DNA of 64,000 nt from assembly GCF_028769735.1 (NCBI RefSeq), contig NC_088173.1, positions 17,548,038 through 17,612,037 on the forward strand, given 5' to 3'. The position numbers and the translations under genes were made by a program. The notes below the pieces were generated by a model. It was given only the letters and a program-made list of their open reading frames with translations. It was not told the origin of the DNA and did no database searches. This document shows positions 23,506 through 35,899 of this stretch, piece by piece. Within the stretch, counting starts at the first letter, position 1; each line of letters begins with the position of its first letter. Source of the stretch: Zonotrichia leucophrys gambelii. Its lineage: Eukaryota; Chordata; Aves; Passeriformes; Passerellidae.

Positions 23506-26059
23506 GTCCTGCATGGAGCAGAGTTGATAACTTCACACGCTAATGAACAATTGTATGATTGAGAAAATAAATCAGATTGCCTCACCACAGAAGTTGCACT
23601 GGAGATGGTACCTTGTCCTCATCGTTGTTTGTCTTTGACCAAGCTGATCTTTATCCAATCACCTGCATGTAGAGATACCAGTTATCTCCTGAAGTTTCTG
23701 AGATGTAAAGTGCCAGACACTTGCCTTCTGCTTCGCACTAAAAAGTTACCCATTTTTCTGTCTGGAAGTTATTGAAAAGTATAGAAACCAAAAATCCCTA
23801 CCACCATGAAAACACTACCTTCACATTACATAGTTGATTTTTGCTTTTCAAATCTTCAAGAAGTTGCATCTTGAGTTCAAGCAACCTACTGAACTTCAAG
23901 GCAAAAAATACCCTTCATGACTCAGAAGTATTGTGGAAATGCAACTGAAAAATTTAGACACCACAGTTCCAAGTAGCTGGACATCTTGGACAACTAGACA
24001 GCACTTATGCACTGCCAAATGTCTTTATTGAGTCACAAGATATAATTTTAGGAATGATTATCACACAAGCTGTTAAGCAAAGATGGTTATGGACAACTCT
24101 TTCAAGCACTGCTTTTAGTGACCTAAAAATGAATGTTTATAGCCTATCATCAGATGCATACATTATGTTGGCTTATAAAAGTCCTGGAAGAGTCTACTAG
24201 AGCCAAGCAGAATTTAATCACTAGGAAAGTATTTCCAGTCATTAAAAAGAGCATATGTGTCTTGGAAAACTTGATATGTAGAATTCTAGTGGAGGGAGGG
24301 GGAGAAACAACAATATTTTACTCATTAAATAACTTCTCTGAAGTAGTATTCTAAACTGTGCATGGATACACAGCAGTTCACGGAAAACACATTTGCATCA
24401 GATTCCAGGAATTGGATTCTTTTTAGTATTCTTTGATGGAAAATGAAGGCTTGGCTGCTTACCAGATTATTTGCTCCATGATAAATGTAAAAGTTTTACA
24501 AGCTCTGAAGAATTGTGGACAATCATTCCTGAGAAATTTGATCATCACTGAAGCTGTTGCAAAAGCTGAAGATATGCTACCAGCTCAGTAATCTTATAAT
24601 TGAGATATGGACATAGAAGTTGCATGAAAAGACTAATGTAAAGGATATTTATTAATAGTGAATTAGAAATCCAATTACATACCTCCACAGCAAACAAGGA
24701 CTCCTGGAAATAGCATGACAGTGGCACACTTTCAGGAGAGCAGTTATCTTCAAGCTGAGCTATCAGTTGCCTTGGTTGAATTACACTAAACTGATAGAAT
24801 CTCTACAGTCAACAGTACTTCCAAACTTTTATTTGCACCTCTCCTTCTGTCTCTGATATCCTAATCTTTTACAACAAGTTTAAATACCTTCTCTTGGCAT
24901 TAAAATAGAGAGGGATGTTATTTTAGCATCACTAGTTTCAGATTTAAGATTACTGAATGGTGTCAGTGTTTCCAGATTTCTGCAATGTTCCATAAATTTG
25001 GGCAGTATTGCAGTATCAGAATTATTTCATTCTTCTTTTATGCTGTCAACATGCTCTCTCATAGACATTTACTTTGGGATGGAAATCTATGCACAGTGCT
25101 AGAAGTACAGTGGGTATATATGTTGCAGAATCTTCATAGCAATACTTTGCTAAGTGGATATTCTGAAGGTTCATGCTGAGTTGACTTTTTTTGTCAGTGG
25201 AACTGATAAAATACTTTGTCTCCCTACCCAGCCACATATTTTGACAAAACGGGGCGGGGGGGGTATTTTCATCTTTTCTCCCTCTACAAAATTTTGGCTG
25301 TGGAAGTTATTGAAGAAGTAAGAGGGAATGACAGGTTTTTTTCTGACAGAGATACAGACATAGAACATAAGTTAATAAGACATTTCCTTAGGAAAATTCC
25401 AGCCCCTTTATCTCTCACTGAGTGAGTCACTTTTGCCCAAGAATGCTTGTGTTTTCTCTGTAAGCATTTAGGCTCTGTTATCCTCGTATCTCTCCTGTAA
25501 AGATTTACTGTCACAGTGGAAATTCATGGAGGAAATAGGCACCCTAGAAGTGAGGGGTTTTCAGTGGAGACTGCGTGACTTCAGAGAAATGGTTTGCAGC
25601 ATGTTGGCTGAGCATAGAAACACACAGAGTTACCAATTCCTCCGCTGAGTCATGATAATAATGCATGCTAGAGCCCTGCATAGAGAAGGCAGCAACACAG
25701 GCATTCCAGTGAGATTGTTGAGGGTTTATTTTAAGTAAACTTAATAGATAGATCCTAGGTCCAACCAAAGTTCAGGTGGGTTTGACATGTTTCACTCTGG
25801 CGCGTACAGGAAATAAAAAAAAAACATAGTCCAGTTGAATCAAAGGAGCAATTGTATATTGGCAGTTATGTTAGAATTATTGAAATTCATGTGTTCCATT
25901 TTTTCTCACCACACCTGCAATGAATTCTAGCTACCCCCAGTGTTTCTGACACAGTTTCAATCTAGCCAAAGAAGGTAATAGTATGCCTGGCATCCCTGCA
26001 GCTTGGATTATCATCTTATGGCAGCATAGCTGACATAACTAAATTAATTTGACTTAAGA
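23506..26059. other. Noncoding sequence
   Basis: Holds an inverted CCAAT word (TCCAATCA, about 23654-23661) upstream of the 23.5 kb candidate exon, which is weak promoter evidence at best. A 21-base segment at 24683-24703 is bounded on the minus strand by CAG and GTATGT, too short to call. A G-rich run lies near 25251-25262. No repeats are recognised. Confidence 0.45.
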
Positions 26060-26130
26060 AATCAGAGAAGTCTTGAACTGTTGTCTAGTAGATGACAAAC
26101 CAGTGCCTTATCAGCTGAGCTACTCAGATC
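26060..26130 (-). pseudogene. Degenerate tRNA-like sequence (tRNA pseudogene or SINE head)
   Basis: The minus strand carries TAGCTCAGCTG (26122-26112), matching the RNA polymerase III A box and tRNA D-arm. GTTCAAGAC (26078-26070) matches the B box and T-loop. Their starts are 44 bases apart, the spacing of a standard intronless tRNA. By position the anticodon would be GTC, but the anticodon stem and the acceptor stem do not pair and the D and T stems pair only partly, so a functional tRNA is excluded. It may be a decayed tRNA pseudogene or the head of an old tRNA-derived SINE. No SINE body was recognised behind it. Confidence 0.3.
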
Positions 26131-28069
26131 CAGTCTGCAGTGCTCTTAAGTGTGATTTCATCTAAGTAATGTGTTGCTGAGTCTAATGTCAAATGGTTCT
26201 ATCACATTACAACCTTTTCTAATTGAAGGAAAAAAAAATTAAATGTATGTGACCAGTTATTTAAAAGGCTGTCGTAGATTAATAGCCAGCATTTTTCTAA
26301 CAATTTCAAAATGATTGTATCATTATTCCTTTGAGTAGAAACAAATATCTTTTATTAAGTTTTTGCAAACTATATGAAGATAGAGCAGACTCTACTACAT
26401 TGTTCTTGCAAAAATAAACTGCAAGTCTGTCCATTAATTTCATTGGTTTTATTGGAGAATTAATGTTCAAATTGCACCACTTTAATCCCCTATGAAATCT
26501 TAGAATTTCCTATTGGCTGGCCACATGCCAAATGATACAGAATTTAGACTATTAAAGGTTTTGAATGTGTGTGAGTAACCCATAGCAAGAATATTTCAGT
26601 ATTTCTTTGAAACAGGCTCTATTTTTCTTCAAGTATATTTGTACAAGAAAAAACAAGACTCATCTGAAAAATTTCACAGGAAGCCATATCCTTTGATTTT
26701 TTTCCTCTTTGAATTTGCAATGGCCTGTATCACCTGGTGGTGCCAACAACTGTGTTTTTAAGAAAAAGTGCCATGCAAATGCAGTGCATCTCCAGAACTG
26801 CTGAATTTTGGTCACCTAAACAGAGTCAGTGCCCAGATACTCTGGGTCAGACTGTCATTTAGCATCGGAATTAAAGATTTCCATGACCTAAAAGTGCTTG
26901 TTTAAACTATATGTAACCTACTCTTTGAGGATTGTTGTCTCTATCCAATATCAAATCCCTAATTCTCTTTTTGGCCTAAATCCTTTTCCCAAGACAATCT
27001 ATGCACTGAGAATCATACTTCCCACTAAAACTTATTTGGTTTATGCTTCCCTGACAATGTAAATATTCCCAAATCACTTGAGCATCAGATATGAGAAGGT
27101 AATACTTCAAGCAATCTGGAGATGTTCGTTATGGATCTGAGTCCCATAACAGTCTCAGATGGGTCTTAGTGCCGTAGCACTTCAAAGTATAATAAATATA
27201 TCAAGCATTAAGGCATCTATGCAAAGAAAAAACCTACCATATTCTAATTTTAAAAGGAAAAATTGAAGAATATTAGCAGAAGTTCCCTTATTCAAAACCA
27301 AAATTGGGGCACAGATTAACAACAGACTTAAGAAATGGAATTACCAAAAAAAAATTATTCCTTCATTCCATTCATTCCATCATGAAGAAAATGACGATAT
27401 TTTTTCAGGCTAGTCCATATGCTTTCAAAAAACAGCAGGCAAGTCAGTATGTTTTCCAAATTACTACATGCAGAGGTAATCTCTGTGGATTTCAAAAGCC
27501 AAAGTAGAAATAGTGGAATTTATCCCATCTCAGATGGACATTGTAAATTATTTTTCACTGTACCTGTTGAAAACTGTCTTTTCTTAACATAACAAGATAT
27601 CTCAAGCCTTATTTTTTTTAATAAAAGAGAAATTCAGACCTAAAAAAGGCTGATTGTTTATTTACATGTACAAACCAGAAATATATTCCCATGCTACACA
27701 GATATTTAATTAGTTGGTTTCTGCAAATGTGTGATTAATTTCATTTCTTAGCATATTTTATTTTTTTTTAATTCTTCTCTATATTTGCATTTCCTCACAC
27801 AGAAGGGGTATCTTTATGTTTTGCTGAACTGATTACATCTCCCTTTGGAGCATAGCACATCTTTAATTACTACCAGATCTTCAAATATTTTCGGAAGATT
27901 CCCGTTAGAAAGATCATCAGCCATTTGTATCCTCATTCTCCAAAGGAAACTTTGAGCAGAGGCCCTCACCCAGCAGTAACATTGACACATTAACTTTCCT
28001 CAGCCACCTCACTCAGACTACTTAGCCTGGCTCCACCAGGGCTGGGAGCCTTAATCAGATATCATACCA
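26131..28069. other. Noncoding AT-rich sequence
   Basis: No gene, repeat family or motif cluster recognised. Confidence 0.6.
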
Positions 28070-28260
28070 AGGAAAGCTATGTCAGTAATGATGTCAGATG
28101 AATGGTGGTCACATGGCAACAGCCTCATTTGAAGCAAACAGTGCCACACTTGTTTTTAGGCTACTTTATGACTCGGCTGAAAAATGACTTTGTTCACAAC
28201 AAAACACCGCTAATGTATGAGCTGTTACCATCGGATTTTAGCACGTCTACTCTTTTCTCA
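28070..28260. promoter_or_regulatory. Candidate conserved noncoding element
   Basis: Non-repetitive patch with several retained CpGs (ACTCGGC, ACACCGC, CATCGG and CACGTC, about 28170-28250) and a TCACATGG E-box-like word near 28110. The basis is composition only. Confidence 0.2.
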
Positions 28261-28753
28261 ACATTCTTTTAATATACCTAACTGGACAAACAGTGTAAAT
28301 ATCATTAAACTACACATATTATCAAAGTCATCAATCAGCATGTGAGCTAACCAGATGAAACATTGGCAATCCCTTCTGGCATTTTGAATCCTCAAAGAAA
28401 TGGTATTATGGAAAGCACATAAAGGAGAAAATACTTTAATTCTGCACTTCAATTTGGCGTATACCAGATTCACACATAGAGGAGAAAAGGGAGACACAGC
28501 CAGCTCTCCTGCTAGGTCCCAGAAGTGTGTTTTTCCCTTCTCTGCTCTGGATGTCAGTGGGCTGGTGGGATATGCAGAGGGCAGAATAATGAGACTGAGC
28601 AGGAGGGAAGTATTTGCCCTCTGGCTCCACTCACACTGCAACGAAACAGAAGCCCCAAAGTCTCCTGTCACTTAAACTCCCTTTCCCTCCCTGGCTTCTG
28701 AGGTGAAAATGACCCTTGCTATTTCTCATATGCATTTCAGTTAGTGCTCTTAC

Positions 28754-28871
28754 CCCCAACATGGGATTACAGGCAAGCACAGCGTTTTCATTGGGAAGAA
28801 CTGGAAAGCCCACTGATTTCTCAGGAATTCTGACGTTCTTGGAAGCAGGCCACACCAACACAGCAGCACAG
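28754..28871 (-). CDS. Candidate coding exon, product unknown
   Basis: On the minus strand, 118 bases lie between an AG (28873-28872, preceded by a T/A-rich tract with modest pyrimidine content) and a GTAAGA donor (GT at 28753-28752). It is open in one frame starting in phase 2 and ending in phase 0. The codons look protein-like, including KNVRIPEKSVGFPVLPNENA. The acceptor is the weak point. About 40 codons open before a donor word is common by chance at this base composition, so this is a lead only. No domain is recognised. Confidence 0.15.
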
Positions 28872-30352
28872 CTTGGTTAAAAATTAAAGTTTAAATGAGT
28901 GGTCATAGAGACTTTTTTAGACAAGATAAATCTCAAAGACAGCTACCAGAAATTATTGCAATTAAAATTGCAAGTAGCCACATCCTAGGGCAGGCAGCTA
29001 CATTTTCCTGACAGTGTTACTCAGCCCAAGGCCCCACTGCCTCTGTGGAGAGCAGGGAGAGCTGCAGTGCCTCTCATGGGCATCCTGGCTTAAACTCCCC
29101 CTGAAGCCATGTACTGGCCTGCAGTGAGAGCCTGAAACCCACATGGGCTCACAGATCTCTCTGTTTGGTCTGCAGTGCTTATTCCATTTACACTACTGAT
29201 CAGGAAGGAAAATTTTGGTGTTTAACCAGCTGGGGAGCAGGAATAACAGCAAAGACAACAAAAAGAAGCTAACAAACCCCTGAATTTAGGGTAATGAGTG
29301 GTCAGAAAAAATTGATAAAATATTTCAGTAAAACCCTATAATGGATAACTGTGTGGAAATCAAGAATCCTCAAACAGAAAGCAAGAAAAAATATTCAGGT
29401 ATTTTCAGGGAGTAACTAAATTGTTCCTACCTTCTATTATGAGAACAGGAACTACAAATGCATGCTATAGCATATTCTACCATAAGGGACAATTAGAATT
29501 TTAACTAGTGACCCTAGAGCATTGCTGGCATAGACTTTGGATTCTGAAATTCTGAAAAATCTGTCTTTTAAACCCTGAAGTTCCAACAATCTATAATAGA
29601 TTCTGGGCACAAACTGCATATCATTCAGACAGCTAAGCCTTTAGCACTGCTACTATTTTCTGTTGCCTTCTGGCACCACTTAGTAAGTTCCAAATGAATG
29701 AATTCTCTATCCACTGATATATAGTGGGGGGAGAAAAATGCAGACTCTCTGCACTGAAAAATAACATGCATGCTTCTGTTACCTTCCCCTCTCAGCTCCT
29801 CTGAAACATAAATAGCCCTCAGAAAGATACACTGATTTCACATTGCTAATCAAAAAATAAGGAACCAAAAAAATTGTTACATTTCTATGGGGCATTTTAT
29901 TTTCAATCATTTTTTTAATTTTTACAGAACATGCAAAAATATTTGAAGCCAGAAAGGATCAGTCTTTCCCACTAGGCCTGCACAGATCCTGCTCTAACTA
30001 GACATGTTGGACCTCCTGGGCTGCAGGAAATCCCAAGAGGCAAGATAAGATTGACTGAAGAAAGTACTGTAGATATCAGTAAAGAAAATACATGAACTAG
30101 AAAAGCAATAGCAATTTATACTTCACTAAGAAGAGTTTAAAGAAAGCGTAAGATGAGATGGAGCAAGTGTCATCCAAAAACTGCCCAGAAGAGGTGAGGT
30201 CTCACCAACATAGTCAAAGCACTATTGTAAATCCTTATGAGCTTTGAAAGGCTGTGATCCAGTTCTGAGAGAAGGAATATCACTTACAGCTCCATAAGGT
30301 TTGTTTGGTGAGTATTCTCATGGAGAACTACAAGGAAGAGAGCTGCAGTGCC
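28872..30352. other. Noncoding sequence
   Basis: GC-richer patch at about 29000-29170, otherwise AT-rich. No gene or known repeat is recognised. Confidence 0.55.
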
Positions 30353-30383
30353 TTTTTTTTTTTTTTGCCTTTTTTTTTTTTTT
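30353..30383. repeat. Interrupted poly(T) tract
   Basis: Two runs of 14 T separated by GCC (30353-30366 and 30370-30383). It could be the poly(A) end of a minus-strand retroposed copy, but no polyadenylation signal, target-site duplication or recognisable body was found beyond it. Confidence 0.85.
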
Positions 30384-32559
30384 AAAGCTAAACCATCAGC
30401 ATCTTCTCTTAAATACTTCTGTCATCCGGTTTTGATGGTATGTTTGTTCCTGTCCTGCAAAGTTAGTAGAAGTAGCTGCCTTGGAATAAAGCAAATCAAA
30501 AACCACCAAAAAACTTTAAAAAAGGGCAGGAATAAGCACACGAGCAGCAAGGATAACCACATCAGGGCATACCAGAGGTTTACACTAGCGCAGGATACTG
30601 TCTTTGACAGCAGACAGCGGCAGATGCCAAGGAAAGGAGATAAAAACAAACACGCACATGATGATGTCCCCCCAGAATGATTTTCCACCTTCCATTAAAA
30701 TGATTTGTACATATGGTGGATACAGGATGGCAAAACTTCGCTGAACTGATGCAGATGGCAGAGGATAAAGGGTACCACAAGTCCATCTTGCATTCATTGC
30801 TCCAGACATACTTTGTACATCCTACTTGAACTTGCACAAGTTGCACAGCTAGTGAAGGCTGCAGGAATTATATGATGCCTACACAAAGACTTTGCTTCCT
30901 TTTTAAATCTGAGAACCATGTAACAGGTATGAGATTAGGTTTATGCTTACACAATGAATATAGTTCCATTAAAAATACACAGAATATTGCTGATTAACCA
31001 CTATTAAATGTACTTTTTATGGGATCACTGGCTGTTCTCCTTGACCAGTACACCATATAAAAATTGTCTTTTAATGGAAGAATACTGTACAGAGACCAAA
31101 ATAGAAACTGCTAAAACAAACAAGATAATTATCTAAATTTTATAATATCACTCATAAAACGTCTGCCTTTTCCCTTTATGAGCTTGATAGATTAAATTTA
31201 GGGCAGATGTTTCATATAATTTACTCAGAAAACAGGAAAATTATTTAAAAAAAAGCTCATAAAACCTACAAAAACACAAATGAAACTAATCTAAAACATA
31301 TGCAGTCTACAGATTTAAAGGAAAAGTTAGTTATTCCTGAAGCTATGGATAAGGATGCTTAAGAGATAAAACCATCTCTCCCACACATTTTATAGTATTA
31401 GATATTCTGAACTGCTTTGGACAAACAAAGGCCCCTCTAAATTTAGGGTGCATGAGGTAGCTCTGGCTACTTTCCCAAAGAAAAAGAGGAACTCACAGAA
31501 ACACAAACCCTGTTCCTCGGTGCACAGAAGCCAATCTGTGGTATCTTAATTGAATTATAGAAGTACCTGCTGTAACATGAATGCTGTGGAAGAATACCAG
31601 GTAAAAGTATTACATATTATCTGTTTATGCACTATAAAAAGAGGAAAAGGAGCAAGTGCCATGTCTTAATTCCTCCAAAGAAAAAGAACTTCACTGTCAA
31701 AAGATACTGAGATCAAATACTGCTTTACATGGAAGGTATTTATCATCAGACAAAGACATATAGAGGCAAGTTTCATGAACATTTTGAAAGATTTTGTTTT
31801 GAAGGCTCAAAAGTCTCCACACCACGAAACTCAATTTTCAGAATAGGTCAGCTACAGAGACCCCAGGGAAAAAATCAAATAGAAAAAATAGCTTTTACAA
31901 GAATATCAGAATGTATAAGAATATGGAATCCATCATATTATTATTCACTTATATGTTAGTAAAAAGCACTGTACTAAAGAATCTCTGTAAGACACACCCC
32001 CTGGGAACAAAGTTTAGGCATAAAATAAACACAGGTACTAGCTGACAGTAGTCATGGACTTCAGGATCACAAGAAAAGCAATAAATATTCTAAACCAAAC
32101 TACATGTTTTAAAAATATCCAAAACAATAGGTAAAGTATTAATTTCTCAGTTCCTGAAGTTCAGAGAGACAGGGTACTGTGGTGGTTCTGCCTAAATCCT
32201 GCCCTGCATTGAAAGCAGATCAGCTAGAGAGCAAATCCTGCTGCTGTTGGGTTTGATCACTTTCTGTGCAGAAGCAAAGCTTTTTCTTTCCAAGACTTTA
32301 ACCCAGTGCACTTTGTTCCTGCTGGCAACACATCACAGCCTGTTTTTGTGGGCTTGATAAAGAGGATTTGGCATTGGAGATACATGCTGTGTGTGAGATA
32401 CCAAATGAAAGTAGCAAAGGAATGGATGAAAGCTACCAAGTGTTGCTCAGCCACCCTGTGTATCATCTGAGGAAGACAAGCCAGCTGCAAACAGAAGAGC
32501 AAACAAGCCTGCCTCAGACTCTTGGGGCAGCAGCAATTAACTCAATGAACTGAAATGTG
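30384..32559. other. Noncoding sequence
   Basis: Several overlapping frames of 60-110 codons at 30348-30846 occupy both strands and resemble no protein. The segment at about 32180-32530 has balanced composition and might be a decayed retroelement or old exon, but no family could be assigned. Confidence 0.45.
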
Positions 32560-32720
32560 CTGTGATTGCCTCTTACGGAGCAGAGCTCCTTCGAAGGCAA
32601 ACAATTGCCCTCCTAATATTGAATCAAATATTTTCCAATGTGTGGCCTTAATAAAAGCTGTGGGACTATTTCTCTTTCAGAACACACCAGGTTACAGCAA
32701 TACATGAACAAAAGTGCAAA
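32560..32720. promoter_or_regulatory. Candidate conserved noncoding element
   Basis: Contains CpG-retaining TTACGGAGCAGAGCTCCTTCGAAGG (32573-32597), which includes the palindromes GAGCTC and TTCGAA. Downstream is ATATTGAATCAAATATTT (about 32615-32632). This is compositional evidence only. Confidence 0.2.
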
Positions 32721-34349
32721 TGGTTTATGATGGGTAGTATCAAAGCAGTGCAGGACAAACTAGCTCAAATACCTGATCTGAGGTAGGAAAAACAGCAAGT
32801 TTGCACTGATGTGGCATAAACACGTGATCTTGAACAGATATGGCCCAGGCTCCAGAAAAAGCTGCAAAAATAGTTAAGTCAGTTCACATGTCAGTTCTTC
32901 CACAGACCATAAATAAGCTTCAAAGAGTTATAAAACCAGGCAGTAGACACCAAATGCATGCAATCTTGGAGTAGTGCTAGTAAAAGTACATCACCACCTC
33001 TCTGCTGCATAGAAAAATTAGGTAAATACTTCATTCATACATGTATATACACATTGCATACACACATTCACTTCAGGGCATTTCTATAGTTTATTAGGTA
33101 CTGGCACTAAATAAAGTTTTGTAAACATTTTCATTTCATAATTGTTAGTGGTAAGGAGAATATTTGTGGTGCATGGTCACTAAGCAAACAGAGTGAAAAT
33201 ACTTTTACAGGGAATATAAACAGTTTTATGGAGTATCAGAGAGCAGGAGGAAGCTGCAAATATAGAGCACCAGCAGCTGTTCTGGGGCAAGGCAGCTGCT
33301 CTGGATCCATCTAGTAGCAAAGTCTCTTTGGGCAAACAAGTGGGTGGAGAACTGTGTAATGGAATATAGCGACTTTTAAAGTGGCATAACTCATAAAAGG
33401 ATGAGAGGACTTCTTTCTCTCTTTTTCATATTATTTTTAATAAGAATTGGGAAAGTGGCCCAAAACTGTTCCTGGATAATCAGTTGAATAAAATACTGGA
33501 TTTATTACAGTGTTATTGACACCCTTTTTCAATCTATTTTCCATGAATATTCAGTTTAATTGTAGGAAAGCTTGAAATAACAGACACCAGAGCTGGTGCA
33601 AGAACATCTACATTTCCACATTATATATTTTTATATGATCCAAATCCTTAGAGATTTATTTTTTCTGCCACAAATAAATAATAAAAACACTGGAAAACTA
33701 TGCATGCAGGCAAATTTATTATGAGCACTGAAGATATGTTTGCAGAAAGCTTTCAGCAAATACCTGGGAAAGCAAATATACCGTAGATTAGCCATGTTGG
33801 CTTGTGGGAAATTTATCAATTAAAGAAATAGATTATATTTACAAAATTTCTTACCCAGCTCCAGTCTAACAAATATACTAGATTGTTATCTGCAGCGAGG
33901 GCTGCTCATTCAGCAAGAAGTTGTTTCTTCTCTTGAGGTTGCTAGAGTGACAATTGGTTGCCAACAGTATATTTTGGTTGTAACTAATGACTACAGGTTT
34001 CTTTCATCCTCAGAAATGTTTTCTGGGTGCAAGCCCCAATCCTACTGTGTGTGTTGCCATGAGCTGGTATTTCACCCTGTGTGCAGGGCACTGTCTGTGT
34101 GCCTCTGTTCAGAGGGCAGGACTTCAGTTGCTGGAAGCTCTGCAGCCTCTCCTCACCCATGGGTTTCCATAACTGCTTCTGTTTTGCCTAGTAGTAGATC
34201 TCTTTCCGTGACAACCAGAAGTAAATAGGTTATATGTTCTCCAGACAGCTGCTGTAGCATATTGTGGAATACAAAACCAGCAGCATCAAAGCTGCCCTAC
34301 AAGTAACATAACTACATTAACTGGAAGGAAAATTGATTTTTGTCTTCAG
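32721..34349. other. Noncoding sequence
   Basis: No supported gene or repeat. The two overlapping plus-strand frames near 33947-34228 have no splice or homology support. Confidence 0.55.
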
Positions 34350-34835
34350 CTAGCAGAAGGGAGTGGACACAGCAATGACATTTTCTGGTTCCTGCAACAC
34401 GCCCGCACAGTTCAGCTGGTCCTTTTCACTTGGGTGAAAGAGGTGCTGCACTTTCAGGCTAGTCTGTCCTAAGCACGGTTGATGCAGAGGATCTCTCATA
34501 ATGACTGTGAGAGAAAAACAGGCCTTTGATCCATCCTCATTGCCAGATCTCTGTAAGCTGAAGATTTTATCCAGCTGGGAGTCTACCTTATTTTTAACAA
34601 GACAGAGACAGGCTGGTGGTTCTAATTCATGGCAGCAGCCCCTTTTACAACAAAATATCTTCGTTTTTTTCTCGTATTTACATTGTTGGTACGGTTTTGG
34701 TACAGTGCATTTGTATTTGTGATAAATTATCTCAATGCATGAGATGGCCCTTGGGGGATTCCTCAGAGACAGCTTTGCAAAGAACCCAAGGTTCATAACT
34801 GTCATCAACAAAAAACAGAAAATAGCCCCTTCCAT
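34350..34835 (-). CDS. Unassigned open frame with hydrophobic start and cysteine cluster
   Basis: This is the longest open frame in the window. It runs from an ATG at 34880 to a stop at 34350 (176 codons). The internal ATG at 34835 is preferred because it has A at -3 and G at +4, and it starts a hydrophobic segment, MEGAIFCFLLMTVMNLGFFA, resembling a signal peptide. After it come nine cysteines within 46 residues (Cys 48, 58, 67, 77, 78, 82, 83, 91 and 93 of the 176-codon frame), including a CC-x3-CC arrangement. The second half is unremarkable. No known family is recognised, no promoter or polyadenylation signal is evident, and one frame of this length in 64 kb of random AT-rich DNA is not surprising. 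Confidence 0.13.
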   Translation of the reverse strand: MEGAIFCFLLMTVMNLGFFAKLSLRNPPRAISCIEIIYHKYKCTVPKPYQQCKYEKKTKIFCCKRGCCHELEPPACLCLVKNKVDSQLDKIFSLQRSGNEDGSKACFSLTVIMRDPLHQPCLGQTSLKVQHLFHPSEKDQLNCAGVLQEPENVIAVSTPFC

Positions 34836-34880
34836 CATTTGTCCCTTCCATCTGAATCTTGTGTAACAAATGGCCACCAC

Positions 34881-35899
34881 ACTCCATAGCTGATATCCCC
34901 AGTTATCAGCCAGATTTCTGCCAAACTTTTATTGTTATCCTTGGCCCATTAGCCTAGAGATATTAAGCTCAAATATTTCAGTACAGTTCCTGCTGTATTC
35001 GAGTTGGAGAACAGTGATTCATTCTGCCATTCCTCTCAGGAAGAACAGATCAGCTATGGGCATCATTTACAAAACCTAATGAACTGCAGGCCTGGCTTCT
35101 TAGACTAAAGCATTAATTACTTCTTTTTAATCCCCTGTTTCTCAGTAATCAACAGCTTTCTTGACAATAGGTGTGGAATAGCACCTTGCACATACTTTTG
35201 GAGAACACTAATGCTGTACTGAATCTGCACCATAAAAGCATCCTTGTGCTGTAGTTTCATAGCTGTCTTTTACGCTTGTTTAAAAGAGCATAACTATCAA
35301 TAATGCTTTGTTCAGTATGTGTGTATATAATAATGTATATGAGTCCATCATTATGGTGTTCACTGTGGAAATAATCCAGTCATACAAAAGACACATTGCT
35401 CAAAATAAAACCTAAGATAAATAAAGGAAGCTATAAAATGCTCTGTTGGGCCCACTTCTGGACCTATTTAAAGTCAATGGCAAAGATCCCACTGACCTCA
35501 AGCAGGAACTAGCTCCTTTTTCTCTTTCTGGATTTGTTTAGAAAGAAATATAATGACAGACTTGAAAGGTAAGGTGAAATATTTGGGGAGAGGGAGAGAA
35601 AGAAGAAAAAAAGGAAAAGAAATCTAAAGGGGACAAAGGAAAATAAAAATCTGTATTTTTGTCATTCTGCATAGGATGTAACAAGAATTGCTTAGGGTGG
35701 ATTTTTTCAGATTTTCCGTGTTCTGGTTTTGTCAGAATATTTTAATATTTTATTGCTTGCATTTTTTTCCCAGCTCTTTCCACCCTCTTCTCTGTGGGCA
35801 CTTCTACTGGCCCCAAAAAGCATGTGGTGCTTCACAAAACTAAAAATGTGTTTGCCATTAAATATAATGTGTAAAATCTTACGATGCTTTCAGAAAAAT
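34881..35899. other. Noncoding sequence with purine-rich tract
   Basis: Contains a purine-rich tract (mostly A and G) at about 35584-35650. No gene recognised. Confidence 0.6.

Noticed and set aside
24683..24703. 21-base minus-strand microexon bounded by CAG and GTATGT
   Set aside because: Too short to separate from chance; no phase chain supports it.
30353..30850. Possible minus-strand processed pseudogene ending in poly(A)
   Set aside because: No recognisable parent protein, polyadenylation signal or target-site duplication.
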